From Myxococcales bacterium (GTDB lineage Bacteria; Myxococcota_A; Polyangia; Haliangiales; Haliangiaceae): a stretch of DNA of 64,000 bases. Below the pieces are notes generated by a model. The model saw nothing but the letters and a program-made list of their open reading frames with translations, did no database searches and was not told the DNA's origin. The stretch is from assembly GCA_016706545.1 (NCBI GenBank), contig JADJJK010000005.1:202098-266097 (forward strand), read 5' to 3'. Made by a program: the position numbers and the translations under genes. Shown in pieces: positions 25,816 to 35,276 of the stretch (position 1 is the first letter of the stretch; each line of letters begins with the position of its first letter).

Positions 25816-27459
25816 ATGGCGGACGATCCCTCAGCGTCGCAGCACCGGTCGATGACTCGACTCAAGGCAGAGGCGCCACCGGGCTTGAGCCTCAGCAACG
25901 TCGAGCGCAAGCACATCGGCCGCTACGAGATCATCAAGACGCTCGGCAAGGGCGCGATGGGCGTGGTCTACAAGGCCCTCGACCCGGCGCTCGACCGCAT
26001 CGTCGCCGTCAAGACCATCATGTCGCCGCAGTCGAGCGGGCGGCGCGTGCGCTCGGCCTTCCTCGAGCGCTTCCAGCGCGAGGCCAAGGCGGCGGCCAAG
26101 ATGCAGCACCCGGCCATCGTCACCATCTTCGACGTCGGCCTCGACGACGAGACCGGCGCGCCGTTCATGGTGCTCGAGTACTTGCCCGGGGAGTCGCTGG
26201 CCGACCGCCTGGACCGGGTCCGGCTGTCCTTGGGCAAGGCGGTGCAGATCTCGCTGGATCTTGCGTCCGCGCTGTCGTTTGCGCACAACCAGCGCATCGT
26301 CCACCGGGACGTCAAGCCGGCCAACGTGCTGCACGCCGGCGAGAATCGCTGGAAGCTCGCAGACTTTGGCATCGCGCGGATGCCGGACTCCGACCTCACG
26401 CAGGTCGGGATCTTCATGGGCACCCCGGGGTACTCCCCGCCCGAGGCCATCCGCGAGGGTCGGTACACTCCACAGGCCGACGTGTTTGCCTGGGGCGCTG
26501 TGCTCTATGAGCTGATGTCCGGCCGCATCCCCTACGAGGGGCCGGACACCAAGACGACCAACAGCTACGTCGTGCAGGGCAACGCGCTGCCGCCGACCAG
26601 GCATGACTCCTCCATCCCCGAGCCGCTGTCTGCGGTGTGCATGCGCGCGCTGCAGTCGTCTGCGGAGCATCGGTTCCGCGACGGCGCGGAGGCGGAGGCC
26701 GCTTTGCGCGAGGCCTGGGATCGTTGCCTGTTGCAGAGCCTGGTTCACCCGGCCGTGCTGGCGATGGAGGAGATGCCGCATGACAAGGTGCCGGCGCAGA
26801 TGCACGTGCCACGCGGCACCGGCGCCCCTGCGATGACCGGGGCGAGCGCGGGGCGGCCTCCGGCGCCGGTCGCGCACGTCGCCCCGGGCGCCCCGGCCCC
26901 CAAGGCCGTCGCTGGCGCCGGCTCGGGGGTGCGCCCCATCCCGGCCGCGCAGCCGGCAGCGGAGATGTCCGCGCTCGAGGAGGCCATGTCGGCCATCGAG
27001 CGCATGAGCGACGACGATCCGACGATGATCATGTCGCGCGAGGAGCTGGCCGCGCGTCGCGATGGCCCTCGCCGCTCGGCGCCGATGCCGATGGCGCAGC
27101 CTCCACCGCCGTCGCAGCCGATCGCTCCGGCGCCGCCGCGCCCCCAGCCGGCGATGCAGGCCGGCATGCCGGGCATGCAGCCGCCGGGGCCGCCGTATCA
27201 TGGCGGTGGGCCGGCGGCCGCAGGGCCCGTGCTCACGCAAGGTGGCTATCAGGGCGCCATCGCTCACGATGTCACGGTGCCCACGCCGCGTCCTCCCGGT
27301 GGCTTCGCGCCGCGCCCCTCGCCGCCGCCGGCCTTGCGGCCACCTCAAGCACGGCCACCCGCGCGCGCGGCGTCCGCCAAGCCGTGGATCGCCGCGGCCA
27401 TCGGCGCGGGCCTCTTGCTCGTGGTCCTGGTGACCCTGCTGGCGCTCGGCGTGATCTGA
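25816..27459 (+). CDS. Hanks-type Ser/Thr kinase with C-terminal membrane anchor
   Basis: About 547 aa. The kinase domain (about residues 33-300) carries LGKGAMGVVYKA, AVKTIM, HRDVKPANVL, DFGIARM and the activation-segment end GYSPPEA, so all core residues are present. A long Pro/Ala/Met-rich linker follows, then one hydrophobic helix at the very C-terminus (IAAAIGAGLLLVVLVTLLAL) with no residues beyond. The protein is therefore tail-anchored, with the kinase in the cytoplasm and no external sensor. I take ATG 25816; ATGs at 25780 and 25795, or at 25852, are possible. It follows ribE and precedes the amino-acid oxidase gene by 16 bp. Confidence 0.9.
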   Translation: MADDPSASQHRSMTRLKAEAPPGLSLSNVERKHIGRYEIIKTLGKGAMGVVYKALDPALDRIVAVKTIMSPQSSGRRVRSAFLERFQREAKAAAKMQHPAIVTIFDVGLDDETGAPFMVLEYLPGESLADRLDRVRLSLGKAVQISLDLASALSFAHNQRIVHRDVKPANVLHAGENRWKLADFGIARMPDSDLTQVGIFMGTPGYSPPEAIREGRYTPQADVFAWGAVLYELMSGRIPYEGPDTKTTNSYVVQGNALPPTRHDSSIPEPLSAVCMRALQSSAEHRFRDGAEAEAALREAWDRCLLQSLVHPAVLAMEEMPHDKVPAQMHVPRGTGAPAMTGASAGRPPAPVAHVAPGAPAPKAVAGAGSGVRPIPAAQPAAEMSALEEAMSAIERMSDDDPTMIMSREELAARRDGPRRSAPMPMAQPPPPSQPIAPAPPRPQPAMQAGMPGMQPPGPPYHGGGPAAAGPVLTQGGYQGAIAHDVTVPTPRPPGGFAPRPSPPPALRPPQARPPARAASAKPWIAAAIGAGLLLVVLVTLLALGVI

Positions 27460-27475
27460 GAAGGGCGACCCCCGC

Positions 27476-28417
27476 ATGAGCGCTGCCCGCGGCCAGCACG
27501 TCACCGTGGTGGGAGCTGGCGTGGTGGGCTTGACCACCGCCCTCGAGCTGCAGGCGCGCGGCCATGACGTCACCGTGGTGGCGGAGCACTTTCAGCAGCC
27601 CACCGTGTCCGCGGTGGCCGGCGCGGTGTGGATGCCGTATCAGGTGGGGCAGCGCGATCGCCACCTCGTGTACCAGCTCGCGCACAGCACCAGGCGCTGG
27701 CTTGACGGACTCGCCAGCTCGGCGCCGGAGGCGGGCGTCGATCTCCTGGACTTCTACGAGATCGATCCGTCGGTCGATCGCGGCGAGCGCCCGTGGTGGG
27801 CGTCCACGGAGCTGCGCGCGGCGGCCGCGCCGGTCGCTGGGGCGCCGCTGGCCTGGCACTTCCGCGCGCCGCGGGTTGAGCCCTCGCTGTTTCTGCCGTA
27901 TCTCGCGCGGCAACTGGCGCGGCCCATCGAGCGGCGCCAGGTGAGCTCGCTGCAGGAGCTGCCTGGGGACGTGGTGGTCAACTGCACGGGCCTGGGCGCG
28001 CGCGAGCTGGTGGGTGACCCCCAGCTCCGCGGCGTGTTTGGCCAGGTCCTGGTGACCGGCGTGGGGCAGGTGCCGCTCGACCTCACCATCACCGACGAGC
28101 GAGATCCGGCGTCGCTGTTCTACGTGATCCCGCGCCGCGACGAGCTGGTCCTTGGAGGCGTGGCGCGCCCGGTCGACGGCACCGAGCCCCCGCCCGCCGA
28201 ACCAGAGATCAGCGCGCGCATCCTGGCTCACGCCGCGAGGCTCGGCCTCGCCGTGGGGCCGGTCAAGGCGGTCTGCACCGGCCTGCGCCCGGTGCGGCCA
28301 AGCCTGCGCCTTGGCCGCGACGCCGACGATGCGCGGGTCATCCACAACTACGGCCACGGCGGCGCCGGCTTCACGCTGTGCCATGGCGCCGCGCTGGCGG
28401 TGGCCGACGCGCTCTAG
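27476..28417 (+). CDS. D-amino-acid oxidase family FAD enzyme
   Basis: A FAD-dependent oxidase, probably oxidising D-amino acids to keto acids with release of H2O2 and ammonia. The dinucleotide fold VTVVGAGVVGLTTALEL opens the protein. The DAO-specific blocks follow: SAVAGAVWMPYQ, DVVVNCTGLGAREL, and at the C-terminus HNYGHGGAGFTLCHG, a hallmark of eukaryote-like and actinobacterial DAAO. The catalytic Arg region GLRPVRPSLRLG is present. At 313 aa it is close to family length. It starts 16 bp after the kinase gene and converges with a lipoprotein gene (1 bp apart). A role in D-amino-acid catabolism or cell-wall turnover is inference. Confidence 0.88.
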   Translation: MSAARGQHVTVVGAGVVGLTTALELQARGHDVTVVAEHFQQPTVSAVAGAVWMPYQVGQRDRHLVYQLAHSTRRWLDGLASSAPEAGVDLLDFYEIDPSVDRGERPWWASTELRAAAAPVAGAPLAWHFRAPRVEPSLFLPYLARQLARPIERRQVSSLQELPGDVVVNCTGLGARELVGDPQLRGVFGQVLVTGVGQVPLDLTITDERDPASLFYVIPRRDELVLGGVARPVDGTEPPPAEPEISARILAHAARLGLAVGPVKAVCTGLRPVRPSLRLGRDADDARVIHNYGHGGAGFTLCHGAALAVADAL

Positions 28418-28418
28418 C

Positions 28419-29081
28419 TCAGTCTCGAGCGGGCGGCGCCTTCTCGACGATGGGGTCGCAGTCGTCGGGGTATTGCTTCTGGAAAGAGATATCTCGCGGG
28501 GCGTCCGTGATCGAGAACTTCCAGCCGAGCACCGTGGTGGGCAGGCTCTCTTTGAGCTCGAAGTAGCTGTCCCACGAGATGACGGCGAGCCCGGCGGGCG
28601 CTCCGTCTTTGCGGGCGCGCTCCCAGAGCTGGGCGATGCTGCAGCGGACCGCCTGATGGGGTGTGCTCTGGCCAAGGGAGGGTCCGCAGAGACGCCTGTG
28701 GTTCTCGCTCACCATGCCGCCAGGTCGCCAGGCGAGCTCCCAGCAATCGTTGCCCAGGATGCTGGCGTACCTGGGCGGCTCGGGTGCGCCCACCGGGCGG
28801 CTGGGATCATCGGGCGGCGGCGGGGGAGGGAGGTCACCTATCTGGGCTTGCATGGAGCCATACGTCGGATCCATGACGCCGTCCGGGCGAACGTAGCTCA
28901 ACGTCAGGCTGGTCAGCACGAGGCCCTTGGCGCGCGCGGAGACGTGCCGGAGCAGCTCGTCGGCAGAAGACGGCGGCTGCGGCGCCGGGGCTGCGGCGGT
29001 CGCCGTCTCTTGCGCGGCGCGGTCGCGGCAGCCGCACAGCAGGGCGCCGAGCACGACGAGAAGACGCGCGGTGCGGAGCAT
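28419..29081 (-). CDS. Lipoprotein of unknown function
   Basis: A 220-aa protein with a lipoprotein signal (MLRTARLLVVLGALLCGC, Cys18 as lipidation site). An Ala/Pro-rich spacer and a poly-Pro stretch (LPPPPPPDDP) precede a region with three conserved-looking Cys (GNDCWELAWR, RRLCGPS, VRCSIAQLWERA). No known domain is recognised. It is monocistronic and convergent with the D-amino-acid oxidase gene. Confidence 0.7.
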   Translation of the reverse strand: MLRTARLLVVLGALLCGCRDRAAQETATAAAPAPQPPSSADELLRHVSARAKGLVLTSLTLSYVRPDGVMDPTYGSMQAQIGDLPPPPPPDDPSRPVGAPEPPRYASILGNDCWELAWRPGGMVSENHRRLCGPSLGQSTPHQAVRCSIAQLWERARKDGAPAGLAVISWDSYFELKESLPTTVLGWKFSITDAPRDISFQKQYPDDCDPIVEKAPPARD

Positions 29082-29547
29082 GGCGCATCGTACGCCATCG
29101 GCCGGCCGCAGGGACGGGCGGCCGAGAAATGTGCCGCGACCGCGACGCCGGCTTGGGGCTCACCATCACGGCGCTCAGGGCCGTGACCGGTGGCGGGCTC
29201 ACCAGCCAGGCGGGGAAGCGACGTGGGGCACGCTGCGGGCTCAGGCGAGGATCCGCAGGGCCTGGCGCCGGGCGAGGTCGGCCCAGGCCTCGAGGGTCCG
29301 CGGCGGAAGCTGCGCGGCGGCGCCAGCACACTGCGCCTCGAGGGCGTGCAGGAAGAGCAGCCTCTCGAGCTGCGGGGCGCCCCAGGGACGGATGACGTCG
29401 TTGGCTCCGAGATGGGTCATGTCTGTTTGCTTCGTCTGCCGACCTCTTTGGTTTCCTTTTTTCTGCACCGCAGCGGGACATGTAAGCGGTCAGACCATCG
29501 CCGTGCGCTCAACGTTCGTACGACGCTTGGCATCGCGTCCCGTGCGC
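29082..29547. other. Intergenic stretch between two minus-strand genes
   Basis: This holds the presumed promoter region of the lipoprotein ending at 28419, and space after the LruC gene. The only frame with protein-like composition is a 59-codon minus-strand one (29241-29420), listed separately. Plus-strand frames here are continuations of antisense shadows. No RNA gene or repeat was seen. Confidence 0.5.
29241..29420 (-). CDS. Possible small hypothetical protein
   Basis: Fifty-nine residues, MTHLGANDVIRPWGAPQLER onwards, largely helical and Ala/Leu/Arg-rich, with a plausible amphipathic helix (LERLLFLHALEAQ). It has no recognised family and no clear ribosome binding site. It is included because the composition is protein-like and the surrounding gap is otherwise empty; it may well be spurious. 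Confidence 0.3.
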   Translation of the reverse strand: MTHLGANDVIRPWGAPQLERLLFLHALEAQCAGAAAQLPPRTLEAWADLARRQALRILA

Positions 29548-31920
29548 TCACTCGAAGACGCGGCGGCAGCCCGAGGCGTAGACCTCGACGCGCGGCGCGA
29601 CCGTGGGGGCGGGGCGCAGATCGCCAAACACGTCTCCGGTGTAGGCGTGCTGAGGCCGCACGTTGCTGGCGTAGTAGGTGCGGGCGGTGGTGCCGCCGGA
29701 GGTGCCAAAGGCCAGGATGTCGGGATAGAGCCAGTCGATGGGCGTCTTCTCGACCGGATAGAGCGTGCTCGTCGGGACGTCGAGCGCAAACGGCACGCCG
29801 CGGTTGTTCACGAAGTGGCGGGTCTCGGTGGAGCCGTCGGACTGGGTGCCAAACAGCGTGGGGTCCATGGCCTCGGTGCCCCGGTACATGGGGCGGTGGA
29901 TCTCGTGCGCCGGTTCGTGGGTCCAGTACAGGAACAGATCGAACGGCGCCTGGCTCGCGGTCAGGCTCGCCGGTTCATCGAGCTCGATGAGGACGGTGAT
30001 GGTCAGCGGGCGGCGCACCGGCTCGGAGGCGCGGGTGTTGATGTAGTCCTCGCCGACGCTGAACGCGCTGCGCAGGTCATGGATGACATGCAAGACCAGG
30101 TTGCCCTCGCTGGAATACACCATGGGGACGTCCGCGCCGCCGCCGCCGATCCGGCGGTGGACCTGCGACACCGCGCTGACCGGGATGGGCAGCGCCAGGC
30201 CAAGGCCGCTGTGGATGCCGGCGCCGATGGCCAGCACGCTGAAGTTCGCGCGGATCGCGGTGAGGCGCTCGCCTGCCCCGTAGATGAGCTCGTAGTTGTA
30301 CGCCACCACGGTGTCGTTGAAGTCAAAGTCGCCGTTGCTTGGCCAGAGGTCCTCGAACATCACCAGGCCCATGGAGCTCGCGCTTGGCACGAACACCGCC
30401 GACGACTTGTCCGGATCGCAAGGGTACTCATCGAACGAGTTGCTGACGCCATCGCCGTCCAGGTCCGCGGCCGGGGCCTGGATCTCGACGGTGATGGGCG
30501 TGGAGTCTTCGTCGCCGATGACCCAGGTGTCCACGTACGCTTCGTTGCCGAAGCTGTTGGAGACCCACGTGTTGCCCCAGGCGTGGCGGGTCACGTTGGA
30601 CATGACGCCGGCCGGCAGCGTGGTCAGGAGCGCTGGCGTGCCGCCGCCGGAGCGCCGGCTGCCATCGGGGACTGGCACCTGGCGGTCATCCCAGTACATC
30701 AGCGCCGGGTTGCTGGCCAGGGTGCTGGCGTCGACGCGGCGGATGGCCAGGCCTGGATAGTTGTTCTCGTCGTCATAGGCGACGAAGTGAAACTCGCCGA
30801 CGCGAAGAAACAGCCGCGCCGAGTACACGCCAGCAGGCACGACCTGGCCGGTCACGTCCTTGCCGTTCCACAGCGAGTCATTCACCCCCACCACCGACCG
30901 ACCGGCCAGGATCGCATCGGCGGATCCGGTGGAGCCGTCGAACAGGCCGTCGCGGTTGACGTCCACGACGAGCTGATAGGAGCCCGCCAGGTTGGAGCGA
31001 AAGCGGAAGGTGCCGCCAAGGCCCTGCAGCGTGATGCCGTTGCCACCGGAGCCGGTGAAGGCGACCTGCGGTCGCACCGCGGGGTTCTGCGCGGCCGGCG
31101 GGGTCAGGTAGATCTCGTAGAGCGGCGTGTTCTTGGGCGCCGGGGTGAGCCAGCGGGTGCGGCTGGAGCGCGAGTACGGCGCGTCCAGGCCGGTGTCGTT
31201 GGCGATCACGTCGTACACGTAGCCGGCGAGCCCCTGCAGGTCCATCTGCCAGATGTAGCTGGAGCCGGCCACCGCGCCTGGCGCCTGCACGTAGTACTGG
31301 GCGTTGGTGGCGGCGGCCTGCACGAACGAGCCAGCGTCGAAGCCCCAGCGCGTGGAGTGCAGCCGGCCGCGACCGCCCGGTGGGACCAGCGGGCGCGCCG
31401 GCGTGGCGGCGTTGGGCACCACCGAGATGTCGTAGGGCAAGAGGTCCGCGCGCGAAGCGCCGGAGGTCTGCCGAAACGCGATGTGGTACGTGCCGGTCAG
31501 CGTCGCTTCAAACAAGAGCGGCGCGTTGGGGCCAGCGGTGGGCAAGGCGGGCTGGTTGGCGGCGTCGCGGGGCAGGTCCTCGATGCGCGCCACCGACAGG
31601 ATGCCCGCGCCTGTGGTCATGGGACGCACCAGCACTTGCCCGGCGGGCGTGGTGATCACCGCGCTCATGCCGGCGGTGCTGCCAGGCCAGGGATAGGGGC
31701 CCGCCGCGTTTGTCACCGGGCGGCCGGCGATGGTGATGACCTCGCCGGCGAGCGCGTCCACCTTGAGGGTGAGCGCGTAGTTGGTGAGATCAAGCCGCTG
31801 GTTGTACCCGGTCTGCGCGCTGCCCTCGGCGAAGGCGCGGGTCGCAGACACCGACAGCAGCAAGAAGGACGCCAGCGCGGCGCGGCGACGCAGCGAGATC
31901 GCGGGGAGCGAGAACATCAC
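29548..31920 (-). CDS. LruC-domain secreted protein
   Basis: A 790-aa exported protein: signal peptide (ALASFLLLSVSATRAFA), an N-terminal beta-rich part, a middle region with Ig-like or FlgD-like stretches (GVYSARLFLRVGEFHFVAYDD), an Asp-rich calcium-type motif (AADLDGDGVSNSFDEYPCDP), then the LruC domain with its hallmark FEDLWPSNGDFDFNDTVVAY. LruC domains, first noted in Leptospira, are found on secreted or surface proteins of unknown role. The ATG at 31920 overlaps the stop of the preceding lipoprotein gene as ATGA, so the two are made together and may form a surface complex. Confidence 0.88.
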   Translation of the reverse strand: MMFSLPAISLRRRAALASFLLLSVSATRAFAEGSAQTGYNQRLDLTNYALTLKVDALAGEVITIAGRPVTNAAGPYPWPGSTAGMSAVITTPAGQVLVRPMTTGAGILSVARIEDLPRDAANQPALPTAGPNAPLLFEATLTGTYHIAFRQTSGASRADLLPYDISVVPNAATPARPLVPPGGRGRLHSTRWGFDAGSFVQAAATNAQYYVQAPGAVAGSSYIWQMDLQGLAGYVYDVIANDTGLDAPYSRSSRTRWLTPAPKNTPLYEIYLTPPAAQNPAVRPQVAFTGSGGNGITLQGLGGTFRFRSNLAGSYQLVVDVNRDGLFDGSTGSADAILAGRSVVGVNDSLWNGKDVTGQVVPAGVYSARLFLRVGEFHFVAYDDENNYPGLAIRRVDASTLASNPALMYWDDRQVPVPDGSRRSGGGTPALLTTLPAGVMSNVTRHAWGNTWVSNSFGNEAYVDTWVIGDEDSTPITVEIQAPAADLDGDGVSNSFDEYPCDPDKSSAVFVPSASSMGLVMFEDLWPSNGDFDFNDTVVAYNYELIYGAGERLTAIRANFSVLAIGAGIHSGLGLALPIPVSAVSQVHRRIGGGGADVPMVYSSEGNLVLHVIHDLRSAFSVGEDYINTRASEPVRRPLTITVLIELDEPASLTASQAPFDLFLYWTHEPAHEIHRPMYRGTEAMDPTLFGTQSDGSTETRHFVNNRGVPFALDVPTSTLYPVEKTPIDWLYPDILAFGTSGGTTARTYYASNVRPQHAYTGDVFGDLRPAPTVAPRVEVYASGCRRVFE

Positions 31921-32345
31921 GAGCCACCTCCCACCACCACGGACAAGCCGGGGGTCTGGGGATCCAGCTTCACCGTCCGAACGGTCTCGAGGCCGCTGTC
32001 GTCCACGGTCACCAGCTCCAGCTCGGTGATGTCGGCCGGGAGCGGGTAGTCGAAGCGAAAGGTGGCGCCTGCCAGGATGCTGCCCCGGTAGATCACGCCC
32101 AGGGTGGCGCTGCGCACCTCCAGCCGCAGGCGCTGGTCAGGCGCGGTCGCCTCGCCACCGCCGGCCTCGCTGGCGATCTCCACGGCGAGCGGGCGCGTGG
32201 TCTGAAAGGTGAAGTCCGGAGGAATCGGATCATTGCCCAGCGCGCTGTCGCCCTGCGGGGGCGGCTCTGGATCTGGCGAGGGATCAGAGCCACAGCCAAG
32301 AAGTCCGCCGAGAAGGAGCAGGGCGCGAAGATGGTGCTTGCTCAT
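31917..32345 (-). CDS. Lipoprotein partner of the LruC protein
   Basis: About 142 aa, with a lipoprotein signal (LRALLLLGGLLGCGSDPSPD) and a Pro/Asp-rich spacer. One beta-sandwich-like domain follows, with alternating strands (RLRLEVRSATLGVIYRGSIL) and no known family. It overlaps the LruC gene by 4 bp (ATGA). The start is ATG 32345; an in-frame ATG two codons earlier is equally possible. The coupling suggests it anchors or assists the LruC protein at the outer membrane (inference). Confidence 0.75.
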   Translation of the reverse strand: MSKHHLRALLLLGGLLGCGSDPSPDPEPPPQGDSALGNDPIPPDFTFQTTRPLAVEIASEAGGGEATAPDQRLRLEVRSATLGVIYRGSILAGATFRFDYPLPADITELELVTVDDSGLETVRTVKLDPQTPGLSVVVGGGS

Positions 32346-32419
32346 CGCCAAGCGATTCGGCAGGTCTTCGCGCGGCTCAAGGGGGCCAGATCGTCGCAGC
32401 CACGGCCGCGCGCCGCGAG

Positions 32420-33721
32420 TCAGTATGCGTCGTGGGCGACGACCACCAAGGAGCCATCGCTGGTGGGCAAGCTGTCCTGGATGAGGCTCGCGGTCGACAC
32501 CGCGACGGTCACGATGTCGTCGGGGCGCAGGTGGGTGGAGCAGGCTCGGCGCACGTCTCCTGCCGACACCTGCGCCACCAGCTGCGGCAGGTTGGTGGTG
32601 TACCCAGGAGGGACTCCTAGGACTGCGTCGCGCACCGCGAGCTGCATGCGCTGGCGCGCGGTGGCGCTGTGGAACGGCATCGCGCCCACCAGGTAGCTGC
32701 GCGCGAAGTCCACCTCTTCATCCGTGGGGCCGCGCGCCGCCAGATCAGCGTACAGATCGAGCGTGAGCTTGGCGGCCTCGCCGGCCACCGCGGCGCCGGG
32801 CGCCAACCAGATCTCGAACCAGTGTGGCTTGCGCGAGCGGCGCAGCGCGCAGCCGGCGCCATAGCTCCAGCCTCGCTTGACGCGGATCTCCTGCATCAAG
32901 CGCGAGCTGAACATGCCGCCAAAGGTGGTCTCTGCCAGCAGCATGGCCGGGATGTCAGGGTGGCTGTAGCCCAGACACAGGTGGCCCATGCGGAGCTGCG
33001 CCTGGGTTCGCTCCGGCTTGTCCACCAGCACATAGCGCCGGCCACGCGGCGCCGCCACCGGCAGCCCCGCGAACGACGGAGAGGTCAACGCGGGGCGGTG
33101 TCCGCGCGCGGCCACTCGCTGCGCCAGCTCCGCGGCCATGCGGTGCGCGCGCGCGTCGTCGATGTCGCCGGCCAGGCCGACGACGAGGTTGTCCGCGCGG
33201 ACCTCGTGGTGCCACTGCGCCAGCGAGCGGTCGCGATCGATCCGCGAGATGGAGCTGTCGGTGCCCAGCGAGGTGCGGCTGTACGGGTGGCCAGGGGCGC
33301 ACAGGGAGTCGAACCAGCGGCTGGCCAGCGAGCTGTCGTCGTCGCGGATCTCGTCGAGGACCTGCGGCGTCTCGCGTAGCAGTTGCTCGTGTTCAGAGGG
33401 CTCAAAGCGCGGCTCGACGAGCATGTCGCAGGCCAGCGCGAACACCTGGTCGAGGTTGCGAGACAGCGCCATGCCGGAGATGGTCAGCGCGTCGCGGCTC
33501 ACCGAGACCTCCACCGCCGCGCCCAGCGCGTCCAGCGTCTGATCCATCTCCACGCGGTCGCGGCGGCCGGCGCCGCGGCGGGCCAGGAGGCCGGCGTGGC
33601 GGTGCAGCCCCTCGATGCCCTCTGGATCATCGGCGGCGCCGCCGCCGATCGAGATATCGAACCACACCAGCGGGGTGTCGTCAGAGGGCTCCACGAAGAT
33701 CGCGCTCAGCTCGGAGGTCAC
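32420..33721 (-). CDS. M16 peptidase homologue, non-catalytic subunit type
   Basis: About 433 aa with the M16 (insulinase/pitrilysin) fold. It has the substrate-binding part typical of M16 C-domains (RLMQEIRVKRGWSYGAG, the Arg/Tyr region) but lacks the HxxEH zinc motif (the corresponding site reads GLHRHAGLL). The GTG at 33721 overlaps the stop of the catalytic subunit gene as GTGA. Two-gene M16 pairs, one catalytic and one inactive, form heterodimers like the mitochondrial processing peptidase, and this arrangement fits that pattern. The long frame upstream of 33721 is shadow sequence. Confidence 0.88.
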   Translation of the reverse strand: MTSELSAIFVEPSDDTPLVWFDISIGGGAADDPEGIEGLHRHAGLLARRGAGRRDRVEMDQTLDALGAAVEVSVSRDALTISGMALSRNLDQVFALACDMLVEPRFEPSEHEQLLRETPQVLDEIRDDDSSLASRWFDSLCAPGHPYSRTSLGTDSSISRIDRDRSLAQWHHEVRADNLVVGLAGDIDDARAHRMAAELAQRVAARGHRPALTSPSFAGLPVAAPRGRRYVLVDKPERTQAQLRMGHLCLGYSHPDIPAMLLAETTFGGMFSSRLMQEIRVKRGWSYGAGCALRRSRKPHWFEIWLAPGAAVAGEAAKLTLDLYADLAARGPTDEEVDFARSYLVGAMPFHSATARQRMQLAVRDAVLGVPPGYTTNLPQLVAQVSAGDVRRACSTHLRPDDIVTVAVSTASLIQDSLPTSDGSLVVVAHDAY

Positions 33722-35142
33722 GCGCGCGCTCCGGGAGAGTGGGCGCCGCGGCGCGGGCCGTGTTGCGGATCGCCTTTGACGACCGCGCCGTCGGCGTCGG
33801 CGTCGGCGTCGGTGTCGCCGTCGGTGTCGTCGGCGTCGTCTTCGTCGGTGTCCTCGGGCTCCGAGGGTTCGGCGATGACCACGGTGCGCTGCCCAGGCTG
33901 CAGGTACGTGTGGACCACGCGCGCGACGTCGGCAGGAGTCACCTGCGCCAGCGCCCTGGTGCGATCCATCAGGGTGCGGAAGTCTCCCAGCACGGTCTGG
34001 TGGTGCCCCAGCGCCTCTGCCTTGCCGTCCACGTCGACCAAGGTCGACCACAGATCGGTCTCGGCCACCGCCTTGGCCTTCTCCACCTCCGCCACGCTCG
34101 GCGGATCCAGGTGCAGGGCCGCCAGCTCTTCATCGAGGATGCGCATGACCTCGTCCGCGTCGTGTCCGCGCGCGCAGGTGATGGCGATGCGCAAGAGCGA
34201 AGGATCGCGAAACGGCGTGAGCTGTGCGTCCACCGACGACGCCGCCTCTTCCCGGATCACCAGGCGCCGCTGCAGCCGCGCCGAGCTGCAGCCGGCCAGG
34301 ATGGTGGCTGCGATGTCCAGCGGCAACCAGTCTGGGTGCGACAGGCTCGGCGCCTTGAACCCCACCAGCAAGCGGTGGGTCGCGATGGGCTTGGGCAGGC
34401 GGATCATCCGCTGCAGCGTCTGGGCTGGCTCCACCAGCGCGGGCTCTTCGGGGAGCGGCGCCGCCGGCAGCTCGCCGTACGCGGCGCTGGTGAGGCTCAA
34501 GAGCTGCGCCTCGTCGAAGTCTCCGACCACCACCAGGCAGGCGTTGTTGGGCGCGTACCAGGTGCGATAGAACTCGCGGATCTCGTCGATGGTGACGCGC
34601 TTGATGTCGTCCATCTTGCCGATGGTGGGCCAGCGATACGGATGACGCTCGAAGGCCAGCGCCATGAGCTGCTCATCGAGCGAGCCGTCGACGTCATCCT
34701 CGACGCGCTCGCGGCGCTCGTTCATCACCACCTCGCGCTCGGCCTCGATGGGGGCTTCGGCCAGCACGAGCTGGCTCATGCGCTGGGCTTCCAGGTTCAA
34801 GGCGAGCGCCAGGTCTCGGGTGGGCACGGTCAGCCGGTAGTGCGTCCAGTCGACCCAGGTCGCCGCGTTGGACTCGCCACCTGTGCGCTCCACCAGGCGA
34901 TCGAACTCGCCGGGGCCCAGCGCCTCGGTCTGCCCAAACATCAGGTGCTCGAAGAGATGGGCAAGGCCGGTGGCGCCGGGGCGCTCGTGCCGCGAGCCCA
35001 CGCCGAACCAGGTCTGCACCGCGACGATCGGCGCCTCGCGATCCAGCGAGCAGATGAGCCGGAGGCCGTTGGGCATGCGATAGCGCCGCACCGTCATGCG
35101 CCGCCCCATGGGGGCCTCGGCTTCGAGCTGCCAGCGGGTCAT
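33718..35142 (-). CDS. M16 zinc peptidase, catalytic subunit
   Basis: About 474 aa with the inverted zinc motif HLFEH (HxxEH) and, about 75 residues on, the Glu ligand in AEREVVMNERRER. It is preceded by MPNGLRLICSLDREAPIVAV, the usual M16 start. I choose ATG 35142, since residues before it in the long frame are unlike the family. The C-terminus carries an Asp-rich tail (DTDEDDADDTDGDTDADADADG, here shortened to DTDGDTDADADADG) encoded by GTCGGC repeats at 33781-33843. Probably a cytoplasmic or periplasmic peptidase acting on unfolded peptides with the coupled partner gene; no signal peptide is evident. Confidence 0.92.
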   Translation of the reverse strand: MTRWQLEAEAPMGRRMTVRRYRMPNGLRLICSLDREAPIVAVQTWFGVGSRHERPGATGLAHLFEHLMFGQTEALGPGEFDRLVERTGGESNAATWVDWTHYRLTVPTRDLALALNLEAQRMSQLVLAEAPIEAEREVVMNERRERVEDDVDGSLDEQLMALAFERHPYRWPTIGKMDDIKRVTIDEIREFYRTWYAPNNACLVVVGDFDEAQLLSLTSAAYGELPAAPLPEEPALVEPAQTLQRMIRLPKPIATHRLLVGFKAPSLSHPDWLPLDIAATILAGCSSARLQRRLVIREEAASSVDAQLTPFRDPSLLRIAITCARGHDADEVMRILDEELAALHLDPPSVAEVEKAKAVAETDLWSTLVDVDGKAEALGHHQTVLGDFRTLMDRTRALAQVTPADVARVVHTYLQPGQRTVVIAEPSEPEDTDEDDADDTDGDTDADADADGAVVKGDPQHGPRRGAHSPGARA

Positions 35143-35276
35143 TCGTCCCGTGATAGCCCACTCCCGCCAGACGTCGTGCGTGGACCCCGCTCGGTCAGCG
35201 ATGTGGGTGAGCTGTGAGGTTGTTTGGGGGCTTCGCGATTGACAGCACGGCGGTTTGGCGGCACATGCGCCGCGAC

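Noticed and set aside
28927..32049. Plus-strand open frame of 1040 codons opposite the LruC gene
   Set aside because: The opposite strand encodes a signal-peptide protein with a definite LruC domain. The long frame results from absence of stop codons in GC-rich antisense DNA.
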